22,557 nt of DNA from Paracoccaceae bacterium (GCA_016937725.1 JAFGVZ010000178.1:1-22557), one strand, 5' to 3'; counted from the stretch's first letter, positions 1-5,825 are shown. Program-made: numbers and translations. The notes: generated by a model not told the origin, from the letters alone.

Positions 1-82
1 CGATGCCGCCGATGCCGCCGATGCCGCCCGTGCCGCCGCCGATGCCGACCTTATCGCAGCCCTGAATGAGGCCACCCAATGA
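1..82 (+). CDS. C-terminal end of an Ala/Asp-rich phage protein (partial)
   Basis: The frame beginning at base 2 is open from the window edge to a TGA at 80-82. It reads as an Asp-Ala-Ala repeat, then DADLIAALNEATQ. Three near-identical GATGCCGCC units encode the repeat, which suggests an alanine-rich helical or coiled tail. The rest of the gene lies outside the window, so no function can be given. The next gene starts inside it (17-bp overlap), as expected for a tight phage operon. Confidence 0.6.
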   Translation, partial: DAADAADAARAAADADLIAALNEATQ

Positions 83-254
83 CCCAGACCTAGCGCGCGC
101 CTACATCGCCCTGCACGAAGCGCAGGACGCGCGCGCCATCATCACCGAAGCAATGTTTGACGCCGCGCAACAGGTCCACAAGGACGGCGGGCGCGAACTC
201 GCGGCGCTGGTAACACGGGCCTACACAAACGCGCTGCAAGAGGGGGAAGAGTGA
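66..254 (+). CDS. Small hypothetical phage protein, 62 aa
   Basis: This is an ATG-started frame of 62 codons ending in TGA at 252-254. It is mostly helical and charged (LARAYIALHEAQDARAIITE), has no cysteine cluster, no signal peptide and no membrane segment, and I do not recognise a family. It overlaps the end of the preceding gene by 17 bp, and its stop overlaps the ATG of the following zinc-ribbon gene by one base. That arrangement supports translation as part of a coupled operon. The start is chosen because the ATG at 79 in another frame runs into a stop after four codons. Confidence 0.55.
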   Translation: MRPPNDPDLARAYIALHEAQDARAIITEAMFDAAQQVHKDGGRELAALVTRAYTNALQEGEE

Positions 255-496
255 TGTGTGAAACATTGCCTTGCCCGTTTTGTGGCAGCACCGACATTCG
301 GTGGACAAGCCACAAAGGCGTAACAGTCAACAGGTGCATGACATGCCGTGCGCAGGGTCCGGTCGCTAGGTGGGATTTGCACCAAGGCGCGACTGCCACT
401 GAAACAATGCACCTGCGCCGAGACGAGGCACACCGACTATGGCAGCAACGCAGCAGAATTGTTCGGAAAATGCCAGCGAAAGACCCCAACCCATGA
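254..496 (+). CDS. Lar-like zinc-ribbon protein (restriction alleviation type)
   Basis: The 80-aa product has two Cys pairs, CPFC at residues 7-10 and CMTC at 28-31. It begins with LPCPFCGS and has a GP motif after the second pair, then EAHRLWQQR near the end. This layout matches small Lar-family zinc ribbons (CPFCGS...C..C...GP...A...WN.R). The Lar protein of the Rac prophage reduces host type I restriction, but many phage relatives are known only as zinc-ribbon proteins, so the antirestriction role is inference. ATG at 254 is preferred over GTG at 251 because it forms a TGATG junction with the upstream stop. Its own stop forms ATGA with the next start at 493. Confidence 0.6.
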   Translation: MCETLPCPFCGSTDIRWTSHKGVTVNRCMTCRAQGPVARWDLHQGATATETMHLRRDEAHRLWQQRSRIVRKMPAKDPNP

Positions 497-600
497 CCCG
501 CCTCGCCACAGCTCTAGCCGCACTGCTACTCGCCACGCCAGCCCATGCGCAGCACTGGCCGCGATACAGCGGCGGCGCTTCTGCGGGGTGTGCATCATGA
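493..600 (+). CDS. 35-aa putative secreted or signal-peptide-only protein
   Basis: The frame is MTRLATALAALLLATPAHA followed by QHWPRYSGGASAGCAS. Residues 1-19 look like a classical Sec signal peptide: Arg at position 3, an Ala/Leu core, and an AHA site after which signal peptidase I could cut. That would release a 16-residue peptide with one Cys. Both ends are ATGA junctions: its ATG overlaps the stop of the zinc-ribbon gene, and its TGA overlaps the ATG of the J-domain-like gene. Such double coupling is unlikely by chance and is the main reason to call it. No family is recognised. It could instead be a short membrane peptide or a leader that couples translation of the next gene. Confidence 0.5.
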   Translation: MTRLATALAALLLATPAHAQHWPRYSGGASAGCAS

Positions 601-1151
601 CCGAAGCCTATCCACTCCAATGGCCGCAAGGCCGCGCCCGCACGCCTGCGCACCTGCGGATCGCGTCACGGTTCGACATGACGCCAGACCGAGCGCGCAG
701 AGAATTGCGGGCTGAGGCCGAGCGCCACGGGCAAAGCGTGGTCATTTCGACCAACGTGGAACTGCGCCCTGACGGCGAGCCATATGCAAACCGCCGCCAG
801 CCAACCGATACCGGGGTGGCCGTCTACTTCGTGCGCAAAGGCCGCGCAGTCTGCTTTGCGTGCGACCAGTATCAGCGGGTGTGGGAAAACATGCGCGCGA
901 TCTGCAAGACTTTGGAAGCCATGCGCGGAATCGAGCGCTGGGGGTCGGCGGAAATGCTGGACCGAGCGTTTACGGGCTTTGAAGCCTTGCCGCCGCCTGC
1001 TGAGAGCATGGTGGGCTGGTGGACCGTTCTGGGCGTCAGTCAGACCGCGACCGCTCAGGAAATCAAGGACGCATGGCGCGCGAAGTGCCGTGAAGCTGGC
1101 GGGGCCACGCTGGAGCTGAATCTAGCTAAAGAAACTGGGGTGAAAATATGA
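597..1151 (+). CDS. Phage J-domain-like protein lacking the HPD motif
   Basis: The product has 184 aa. Residues 1-135 carry a phage-specific domain (VVISTNVELRPDGEPY, GVAVYFVRKGRAVCFACD, MRGIERWGSAEMLDRAF) that I recognise from phage proteins that usually end in a DnaJ-type J domain. The C terminus begins like a J domain: WWTVLGVSQTATAQEIKDAW, covering helices I and II. It then goes from KCRE directly to AGGATLELNLA, so the His-Pro-Asp loop that activates DnaK ATPase is absent and about five residues are missing. It may bind but not stimulate Hsp70, or may be decaying (inference). ATG 597 is chosen because it overlaps the upstream stop as ATGA; the frame stays open further upstream, but that part lies over the zinc-ribbon gene. 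Confidence 0.7.
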   Translation: MTEAYPLQWPQGRARTPAHLRIASRFDMTPDRARRELRAEAERHGQSVVISTNVELRPDGEPYANRRQPTDTGVAVYFVRKGRAVCFACDQYQRVWENMRAICKTLEAMRGIERWGSAEMLDRAFTGFEALPPPAESMVGWWTVLGVSQTATAQEIKDAWRAKCREAGGATLELNLAKETGVKI

Positions 1152-1175
1152 TTTCAGACCCCTATCATACAAAAT

Positions 1176-1347
1176 GTGATCTTTCAGCGTGGGCTGTCCA
1201 GAGGGGATGACATGACAGCATCTAGCCCAGCACTCATGCTCCTGACGATTGCCTGAGATGGCATGAAACGGAAACGTAGCGTGGAGCCTCCCAAGCTGGG
1301 GAATAACTGGAGGCCTAGACCCCTCACAGCCCACGCTGAAAGATCGC
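1176..1347. ncRNA. Candidate structured RNA or element bounded by a 20-bp perfect inverted repeat
   Basis: GATCTTTCAGCGTGGGCTGT at 1178-1197 is exactly complementary to 1326-1345. The pairing extends by one G-U and one G-C pair (1176-1177 with 1346-1347). Inside, GAGGGG (1201-1206) pairs with CCCCTC (1320-1325) after a 3-nt bulge. Further hairpins are AGCAT/ATGCT (1217-1221 with 1236-1240) and GCCTCC/GGAGGC (1286-1291 with 1309-1314). AGCGTGG occurs twice (1186-1192 and 1278-1284), and both copies can pair with CCACGCT at 1331-1337, which allows two exclusive folds. No open frame of note lies inside, and neither side has a clear U-tract. It sits between convergent genes next to the integrase. 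It could be a phage small RNA, a small non-coding mobile element or part of the attachment region. I match it to no known RNA family. Confidence 0.45.
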
Positions 1348-1374
1348 TACTTTAGCCCCCTTAAGGCCACGGCA

Positions 1375-1385
1375 TGGTGCCCAGA
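1375..1385. other. Possible attP core resembling a tRNA-Leu 3' end
   Basis: TGGTGCCCAGA, read on the minus strand, is TCTGGGCACCA. As far as I recall, that is the 3' end including CCA of some alphaproteobacterial tRNA-Leu genes. It lies directly against the integrase stop codon, a usual place for attP. The match is only 11 bp and comes from memory, so chance is quite possible. Confidence 0.15.
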
Positions 1386-2654
1386 TCAAAGCGCGAGGGG
1401 CTTTAGAAGGCTTTGGGCCAGCTCAAGACTGGCCCCGCCGCCGTAGCGTTCGCGGTCGAGGCGGTGCCCGAACAGGTCGCGCCGGATGCGATCATCTATC
1501 CCGGCCGCGAGCATTCTTTCTTCAAAGCTATGCCGCAGCGAATACATGCTGTGTTCTGGGCTTTCCAAGAGGCCATGGGTGCGCAGGTATTTGTTCACTG
1601 TGGCCGAAAGGGCAGCGCTATCCCGGTAGCGGGGAAACCCGTCAGGGAATTGCTTGAACGCCTCTAGGCTGACACCGAGAAGCGGGATCTTCCGGCGCGC
1701 ATACTGACTCTTGAGCTGACGGCCAACAGGCTCGATGCTGATATGTGGCACTGCATGGTCCAGCTTGATCTGGACCGCCGTAAGTGAAGCGCCTTCGCTG
1801 GGCCGGTAGCCTGTATTCACCATACCTAGCAGGATCGCGCGGGCCTCTGCGTTCAGGCCGTCCAGCGCGCCCGGCGCCAAGAGCTTGCCCCTGATCCAAT
1901 CCACCGAAAAAGCCGGTCGGGTTTTCTTCTCGCCTTCCTTGATCGACAGGTCGGAAAGCGGGAGCTGAAGGTTCAGCCGCTTCATCTTGTTCACGGTGCG
2001 CAGCACATTGGCGATATGGATGATGTCCTTGTTCGCGCTATGCGCAGACAATCCTCCCGACCTTATCCGCTCTATCCACCACTCGCGGAAGTCGAGCATG
2101 TCATCGGCCGTGATGTTCTGGATTTCGACATCACCGATGACACCGATCAAGTTCTTGATCGCCTTGATGCGAGGGTTTCGCCAACGCCGGAGCTGGTCTG
2201 CGCTTTTCCCGACTGTGCGATCATCGGCCAGCTTCCAGAATTCCTTGAGCGATTCCGAGAGCGTCAGCTTGGGCTTTGGCACAGTGCCGAGAAGCGCGTC
2301 GGCTTCTTTGTGGTCGATTGTGCCATCCTTACGCACCACGGCGCGCACGCGGGCATAGAACTCACCATCTGGCAGCTTCAAGACCTTGCTGGACGGCAGG
2401 TAGCGATAACCCCTGATCCCGGCCAGATGCTTGGCCGCGGCAAGGCGCTGTTCGTGATCCTCGGTGTCGCCGTGGAGCTTGGCTTCCCACGCCTCAAGCA
2501 TTTCCTCCCAGACGGCACTGGCTTTACGCTTGGCAACGTCTTCCAAATCGGTGTGTAGGCTGATCCAGACGTATTCCCGCTGCTCAATGTCAGCGAACCG
2601 GCGCGGGACGCGCTTTCGGAAGTGAAGATGACCGTTGCGATTCACGAATTTCAT
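1386..2654 (-). CDS. int: Tyrosine-type site-specific integrase
   Basis: The 422-aa product begins MKFVNRNGHLHFRKRVPRRF, the N-terminal form seen in DUF6538-type integrases. An arm/core DNA-binding region follows, and the catalytic domain takes up roughly the last 150 residues. Catalytic positions visible are Arg284 (TGYRPSE), Lys315 in the beta-hairpin region, Arg374 in YSLRHSF, His397 in LFGH and the nucleophile Tyr404 in RERYGGG. The usual first His of the HxxR box is Tyr here, a variant common in this subfamily. It would catalyse integration and excision of the phage at an att site. The ATG at 2652-2654 is preferred; an in-frame TTG twelve codons upstream is possible. The gene faces away from the next plus-strand operon, and the inverted repeat lies just beyond its 3' end. 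Confidence 0.93.
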   Translation of the reverse strand: MKFVNRNGHLHFRKRVPRRFADIEQREYVWISLHTDLEDVAKRKASAVWEEMLEAWEAKLHGDTEDHEQRLAAAKHLAGIRGYRYLPSSKVLKLPDGEFYARVRAVVRKDGTIDHKEADALLGTVPKPKLTLSESLKEFWKLADDRTVGKSADQLRRWRNPRIKAIKNLIGVIGDVEIQNITADDMLDFREWWIERIRSGGLSAHSANKDIIHIANVLRTVNKMKRLNLQLPLSDLSIKEGEKKTRPAFSVDWIRGKLLAPGALDGLNAEARAILLGMVNTGYRPSEGASLTAVQIKLDHAVPHISIEPVGRQLKSQYARRKIPLLGVSLEAFKQFPDGFPRYRDSAALSATVNKYLRTHGLLESPEHSMYSLRHSFEERMLAAGIDDRIRRDLFGHRLDRERYGGGASLELAQSLLKPLAL

Positions 2655-2935
2655 GGCGGGATTGTGCCCTGAAATTGGAGCTGCCCGCAAGAGGCCAAAT
2701 GTGCAGCATTTTGAGCCGAATTGTGCAGCAAAACTTGCCCATATCGTCCATTTGGCTGGCGCGCACCCTTATTTTATTGACACTTCTGCGTGTTGGGGTG
2801 GCGCACCCAAGAGGCGCCAAACCATTTTTTTTCTGACATGAAAACAATGGCAAACCGCTTTCGCTTGGGCTAATGTGTGCAGCGCAACGTGCAGCAAAAT
2901 GAGGCTGCCGCACCACACATGCAAGGAGTGCAAAC
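2655..2935. promoter_or_regulatory. Divergent control region with four GTGCAGC repeats
   Basis: This 281-bp gap separates the divergent integrase and the gene at 2936. It holds GTGCAGC(A/G) at 2701-2708, 2723-2730, 2877-2884 and 2889-2896. The first two start 22 bp apart and the last two 12 bp apart. A TTGACA at 2777-2782 could be a -35 element, but no convincing -10 follows at 16-18 bp. An imperfect palindrome, TTGGGGTG-GCG-CACCCAA, lies at 2793-2810. The strong Shine-Dalgarno AAGGAG at 2923-2928, 7 nt before ATG 2936, belongs to the rightward gene. I see no protein gene here. The repeats may be operators for a phage regulator that is not in this window. Confidence 0.45.
2799..2832 (+). terminator. 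Weak hairpin followed by T8
   Basis: TGGCGC (2799-2804) pairs with GCGCCA (2814-2819) across a 9-nt loop. AACCA and then eight T (2825-2832) follow. The form resembles a weak intrinsic terminator on the plus strand. The stem is short and there is a gap before the T run. Since no gene points into it from the left, it could terminate a leader transcript or simply be part of an operator. Confidence 0.25.
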
Positions 2936-3409
2936 ATGCCCGATAAACTCGACCAACTCAGATTTGAGCAAGCCTACCGAAAGGCGCGCGAAGACATACG
3001 CTGCGCAGGTTTCGTATGGCGCGGCCACGGCTATTCGTTTGATGACCCGGAAAGCATTAAGGCCGGCCATGAGCGGCAGGCAGAGTTTGACCGCAAGATC
3101 GCAGAGCTGGACGCCTTGGCGAAGGCCGGGCCGGGCGGCATCATTCCCGTTACTTCTGTCAACCCGGAAGACGTGGTGATGAAGAAAGCCCCGCCTCCTG
3201 CCGGGCAGATGGTGGCGAAGAACCATATCGAGCGCCTTAGCTTGGAGCGGATGGCGAACGGGGGCTGGATGGTGTCTGGCGGTGCACAAGAGCCATACAT
3301 CAAGTCATCAGTGACAGCCGCTTTCACCGACACTTCCGACATGCTGGCTGCGCTGGAGGATCTTCTGCACCGGGACGACGCCAAGCGCGAGGAGAAGGTC
3401 GATGGGTGA
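2936..3409 (+). CDS. Hypothetical phage protein with an F-x-x-A...WRG-x-x-Y motif, 157 aa
   Basis: This is the first gene of the rightward operon, with a good Shine-Dalgarno (AAGGAG, 7 nt before ATG). Residues 9-36 contain FEQAYRKAREDIRCAGFVWRG, then HGY. The same pattern recurs at the start of the gene at 4028, so the two share a short domain often seen in small podophage proteins. The middle is linker-like (KKAPPPAGQ). The C terminus is LERMANGGWMVSGG, then ...SSVTAAFTDTSDMLAALEDLL, which reads as a compact alpha/beta domain. There is no signal peptide or membrane segment. The function is unknown. Its last 8 bp overlap the next gene. Confidence 0.75.
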   Translation: MPDKLDQLRFEQAYRKAREDIRCAGFVWRGHGYSFDDPESIKAGHERQAEFDRKIAELDALAKAGPGGIIPVTSVNPEDVVMKKAPPPAGQMVAKNHIERLSLERMANGGWMVSGGAQEPYIKSSVTAAFTDTSDMLAALEDLLHRDDAKREEKVDG

Positions 3410-4031
3410 TCGCATTGCACCGCTCGACCCCCGCACCGGGAACAACAGGAAAGCGCCCCTGCGCAGGAACAGCAACTTCACACTCAAGCCGACGCCATAC
3501 AAGTTGCGGACCACACCGCGCGTGAAGCGGACAGGCTGGATCGCTTCAATCTGTTGGTGGGTGCTGCACAAGATTGGCGGCCTCGACCCTCATTTTGAGA
3601 AGATCGAGGTCTACGAATACACCACGCCGATTCAGCAGCGCATCACTGATCGGATTATGTTCGCGGCCGAAGAAATACTGGCGCGCCGTGAAAGCCCGAA
3701 CGATTACGCCATCGTCATGGGAGAATATGAGCTTGCCAGCATTTGGAAAGAAATGGAGCTGAATGGGTATATCACCATGCGCAGCGGTGCGGTTCACTAC
3801 CGAACGCGCGGGTATCGGGCGGAAGCCCATGGCTTCAATGTTCATGCAGTCGGCGGGTTGCATGGCGTAGCATTGATCCCCAAGGTTCTGATCGAGAAAG
3901 TCGTTCAGGTTCCAGAGCCAACGCACAGAAGTAAGGATGCCGGCACATGGGCGAATGCCCTCCACCGCATCAAGAACACCATCACGGTGTCAGAATGCCA
4001 GAAGATCGCGCGGGAGGCGCTGGGGGAATGA
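3402..4031 (+). CDS. Hypothetical phage protein, 209 aa
   Basis: The ATG overlaps the stop of the upstream gene (ATGGGTGA), indicating translational coupling. The N terminus (residues 1-45) is basic and Pro/Arg/Asn-rich and probably disordered. A segment WIASICWWVLHKIGGL follows, which is amphipathic rather than a clear membrane helix. From about residue 65 a folded domain contains ITDRIMFAAEEILARRESP, DYAIVMGEYELASIWKEM and FNVHAVGGLHGVALIPKVLI. The last pattern (an acidic/aromatic helix, then beta strands ending in VALIPK) is familiar from uncharacterised phage proteins, but I cannot name a function. Its stop overlaps the next ATG as ATGA. Confidence 0.75.
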   Translation: MGDRIAPLDPRTGNNRKAPLRRNSNFTLKPTPYKLRTTPRVKRTGWIASICWWVLHKIGGLDPHFEKIEVYEYTTPIQQRITDRIMFAAEEILARRESPNDYAIVMGEYELASIWKEMELNGYITMRSGAVHYRTRGYRAEAHGFNVHAVGGLHGVALIPKVLIEKVVQVPEPTHRSKDAGTWANALHRIKNTITVSECQKIAREALGE

Positions 4032-4243
4032 TGGACCTGACTTTCAAAGAGCGCACCTTTGATGAAGCCTTTGCGGAGGCGCGACGGCTAAACCTGTCGT
4101 CTTTCATGTGGCGCGGACGCCCATACCACACCGAGCGCGCAGATGAGCGGGGCTATTTTGAAGTGGGCGTTCGGCGCTGCGACATGATGGGTGTTCCTTT
4201 TGGTGCGTCCGTGCTTAAAAACCCGCTTGATCGCCGTGACTGA
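4028..4243 (+). CDS. Small phage protein sharing the WRG-x-x-Y motif, 71 aa
   Basis: The start MMDLTFKERTF overlaps the upstream stop (ATGA); a second ATG follows immediately at 4031. Residues 10-31 read TFDEAFAEARRLNLSSFMWRG, then RPY. This is the same F-[DE]-x-A-[YF]-x-x-AR ... F-x-WRG-x-x-Y pattern as residues 9-36 of the protein at 2936. In that larger protein the motif is fused to a further domain, while here it forms nearly the whole protein. The family appears in small proteins of podovirus-like phages, often near structural genes; no activity is known to me. The stop codon lies inside the next gene, which starts at GTG 4236. Confidence 0.7.
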   Translation: MMDLTFKERTFDEAFAEARRLNLSSFMWRGRPYHTERADERGYFEVGVRRCDMMGVPFGASVLKNPLDRRD

Positions 4244-4499
4244 GCGTCACCCGCCCTTCATCCAAGGCCAGCTCGCGGCCGACGCGGGCTTTCCTTACAC
4301 CGCCTGCCCCTTCGACAAGCCGGATCGCCCGGCGCAGGGCGAGCATTACCCCGGCCCGTGGGTGAACTGGATGAGCGGCTGGATCAATCGCCGCTCGATG
4401 AAGGTAAAGCATGACGACCCGGATCTTGTGGCCGCGTGCGAACTGGCGCAGGCGGTGACATGGCCGTGGCCGGGCCGGAAGCCCGGCGAGCCGCTATAG
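4236..4499 (+). CDS. Small protein with an Rmf/CrpP-like segment, 87 aa
   Basis: A GTG start at 4236 overlaps the end of the previous gene by 8 bp. The frame is open further upstream, but that part lies over the preceding gene. Residues 14-42 contain AGFPYTACPFDKP, then PGPWVNWMSGWINRR. This resembles the small ribosome-modulation-factor/CrpP-type fold, with an aromatic-Pro segment and then a W-x-x-GW helix. The likeness is by eye only and no ribosome binding or drug modification should be assumed. The C-terminal 35 residues are unrelated to that fold. The last 116 bp run over the 3' end of the outer-spanin gene on the opposite strand. Confidence 0.6.
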   Translation: MTERHPPFIQGQLAADAGFPYTACPFDKPDRPAQGEHYPGPWVNWMSGWINRRSMKVKHDDPDLVAACELAQAVTWPWPGRKPGEPL

Positions 4500-4749
4500 C
4501 TGCGCGCTGCCCATCGAACGCCTGAACCGCCAGATCGCGGCGCTGCTCGCAGATAATCAGCTCATCCCCGATGCGGCCCGCGATGATTTCCCAATCGCCA
4601 GCGCCCAGAAGCTCGGAAGGGTGCGGGCACGCGCGCCGCGCCTGCGCTTCCAGATCAGGGGCGTTCAGCCGTTCCCCAGCGCCATTCAAGCCGTCGCAAG
4701 CTGTCAGCGCTAGGCACGCGGCAAACATCGACATCTTTGCGCGCAGCAT
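4384..4749 (-). CDS. Outer-membrane spanin subunit (Rz1-like lipoprotein)
   Basis: The 121-aa protein begins MLRAKMSMFAACLALTACDG, a short signal peptide ending in lipobox LTAC with Cys18 as the lipid-bearing residue. Later motifs include CPHPSELLGAGDWEIIAGRI and ELIICEQRRDLA. Together with the gene order, this fits o-spanins, which pair with Rz through the periplasm and fuse the membranes at the last lysis step. The start has a strong GGAGG 6 nt upstream. It begins inside the inner-spanin gene in another frame (95-bp overlap) and runs past its end, an overlapping rather than fully embedded arrangement. Residue +2 after the lipid Cys is Asp, which in E. coli causes inner-membrane retention. 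The 3' 116 bp overlap a gene on the other strand. Confidence 0.75.
   Translation of the reverse strand: MLRAKMSMFAACLALTACDGLNGAGERLNAPDLEAQARRACPHPSELLGAGDWEIIAGRIGDELIICEQRRDLAVQAFDGQRAAIAARRASGPATAMSPPAPVRTRPQDPGRHALPSSSGD
4469..4487. terminator. Perfect 7-bp GC hairpin between convergent operons
   Basis: GCCGGGC, loop CGGAA, GCCCGGC is a perfect hairpin near the meeting point of the rightward operon and the leftward lysis operon. A stem in this place could stop transcription from both sides. There is no T run on either strand, so a Rho-independent terminator is doubtful. It also lies inside the coding end of the gene at 4236. Confidence 0.25.
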
Positions 4750-4984
4750 CTTCTACCTCCATCACCCGAAACGACCGGGCCGCGTTCATTTCTTGGAATT
4801 GCAGAGCGCGCCGGTTGACCTCTTGGGCCGCAGTGAGCAAGTCACCTTCGGTCTGGCGCCGGGCTTCGGCGTATTCTGAATCGCGCTTGTCGTAACCGCG
4901 CCCATGGAAGTGCCACGCAACAAAGGCATGGCTGGCCACCAACCCCAAAGCCGCCGCGCCCATGATGTAGGCGCGGCGGCTCAT
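4655..4984 (-). CDS. Inner-membrane spanin subunit (Rz-like)
   Basis: The 109-aa protein has one N-terminal membrane segment (YIMGAAALGLVASHAFVAW, about residues 6-24), then a charged helical periplasmic region rich in Glu, Arg and Gln that should form a coiled coil (about 30-80). One Cys at about residue 88 could allow disulphide dimers. This is the standard i-spanin plan: N-in, C-out, partnering the outer-membrane lipoprotein. Its ATG overlaps the endolysin stop as ATGA, and the outer-spanin gene starts inside its 3' third. The order endolysin, i-spanin, o-spanin is the usual one. Confidence 0.8.
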   Translation of the reverse strand: MSRRAYIMGAAALGLVASHAFVAWHFHGRGYDKRDSEYAEARRQTEGDLLTAAQEVNRRALQFQEMNAARSFRVMEVEDAARKDVDVCRVPSADSLRRLEWRWGTAERP

Positions 4985-5586
4985 TCCAGCGCGGCCAGAA
5001 ATGCGCGGTAATAGCCCGCGATCAGTTCGGCTTTATCCAGCAGGTTCACGGTGCGCCGCGCCTCAACGGGATCTTCTGGCAGGTAATGGCCAAGCCCATA
5101 CCCGCGCCCGTTCCAGCGCCCGTCGATCAAGCCCAAGATCAGAACGCGGGCGGAAATGACGGGATCGAGCATCGCGTCGGGGTTTGCGACCAGATCAACC
5201 CCCGCATCCTTGCTGGACGCGCGGTAGTTGTCGAGCCACGTCAACTGGACATGGCCGCGCCCATAGTAGACATGGCCATGCGGCGGCAGGGGCTGTGCGT
5301 AACGGGCAACTGCGCTGCGCGGGCCGCGCCGCCGCGCCAAGGCGTTCACGGCCCGCCGCGCGCCTGCGTCGGTCGAGGCGAAGCCCTCGCGCACCGGCAC
5401 CATGCGCCGCCCGGTTTCGTGATAGGCGGTAGCCAGCGCATAGGCGAGAGTTTCGGCCTTGCCGTCCCCAACCTGCTCGAAGGCGTCAAGGATGCCTTCC
5501 ATGCCATTGACCTGCTGCTGTGACAGGCGCGTGCCAAAGACGGCTTTAGACTTGCGCAGAGAGGCGTAGAAGGCAGCCCGGTCCAT
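4981..5586 (-). CDS. GH19-like phage endolysin (chitinase class I fold)
   Basis: The 201-aa product has the GH19-type motifs AYHETGRRM (proposed catalytic Glu57), a second acidic residue at Glu67 in VREGF, and VYYGRGHVQLTWLDNY (residues 106-121). The last is the substrate-groove signature shared by plant class I chitinases and many Gram-negative phage endolysins. It would cut the glycan strands of peptidoglycan. There is no signal peptide and no SAR anchor, so release should depend on a holin. ATG 5586 is preferred over GTG 5589 because it makes a TGATG junction with the upstream stop. The i-spanin start overlaps its stop as ATGA. The length is typical for single-domain members. Confidence 0.88.
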   Translation of the reverse strand: MDRAAFYASLRKSKAVFGTRLSQQQVNGMEGILDAFEQVGDGKAETLAYALATAYHETGRRMVPVREGFASTDAGARRAVNALARRRGPRSAVARYAQPLPPHGHVYYGRGHVQLTWLDNYRASSKDAGVDLVANPDAMLDPVISARVLILGLIDGRWNGRGYGLGHYLPEDPVEARRTVNLLDKAELIAGYYRAFLAALE

Positions 5587-5825
5587 CACGCCACCACCAG
5601 AAGCACATAACCGGCCCCTGCCCCCATCGCGGTGTAAACCACGTCCTTCATTTCAGCCGCGCCAAGCGCGGGGATCGCGCCTTGGACAAGCTCTACCAGA
5701 ACCGCAGCAGCCAAGCCCGCGGCCAAAGCCCAAAGCGGTGACGCGCCGAACAAGGCCACGATCAGAACAACCGCCAGCCCGGCCGGGAAGTGACTTTCCA
5801 AAGACTGATTCCGCGTGATCTTCAC
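5586..5825 (-). CDS. Holin-like membrane protein, 79 aa
   Basis: A GTG start overlaps the stop of the previous gene (GTGA) with a purine-rich GAGGGG upstream. Two to three hydrophobic stretches are visible: AGLAVVLIVALFG (about 15-28), LWALAAGLAAAVLVELV (about 31-48) and VYTAMGAGAGYVLLVVA at the C-terminal end. The N terminus is short and polar. A small protein of this type immediately before the endolysin is most simply a holin or pinholin-type pore former that sets lysis timing. No sequence family was recognised, so this call rests on topology and position. Confidence 0.65.
   Translation of the reverse strand: MKITRNQSLESHFPAGLAVVLIVALFGASPLWALAAGLAAAVLVELVQGAIPALGAAEMKDVVYTAMGAGAGYVLLVVA

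Noticed and set aside
1..54. GATGCCGCC tandem units as a non-coding satellite or CRISPR-like repeat
   Set aside because: The units are in frame and encode a D-A-A repeat at the end of an open frame; there are no spacers.
348..596. Upstream extension of the J-domain-like gene frame to an ATG at 348
   Set aside because: It lies over the zinc-ribbon and signal-peptide genes, its residues look random, and ATG 597 has an ATGA junction.
1176..1347. Retron, tmRNA or intrinsic-terminator reading of the inverted repeat
   Set aside because: No reverse transcriptase is nearby, no tRNA-like or tag-coding features are seen, and a 128-nt loop without a T run is not a terminator.
2016..2558. Plus-strand ORF of 180 codons opposite integrase
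   Set aside because: It is antisense to clear integrase sequence, with no motif or start signal of its own.
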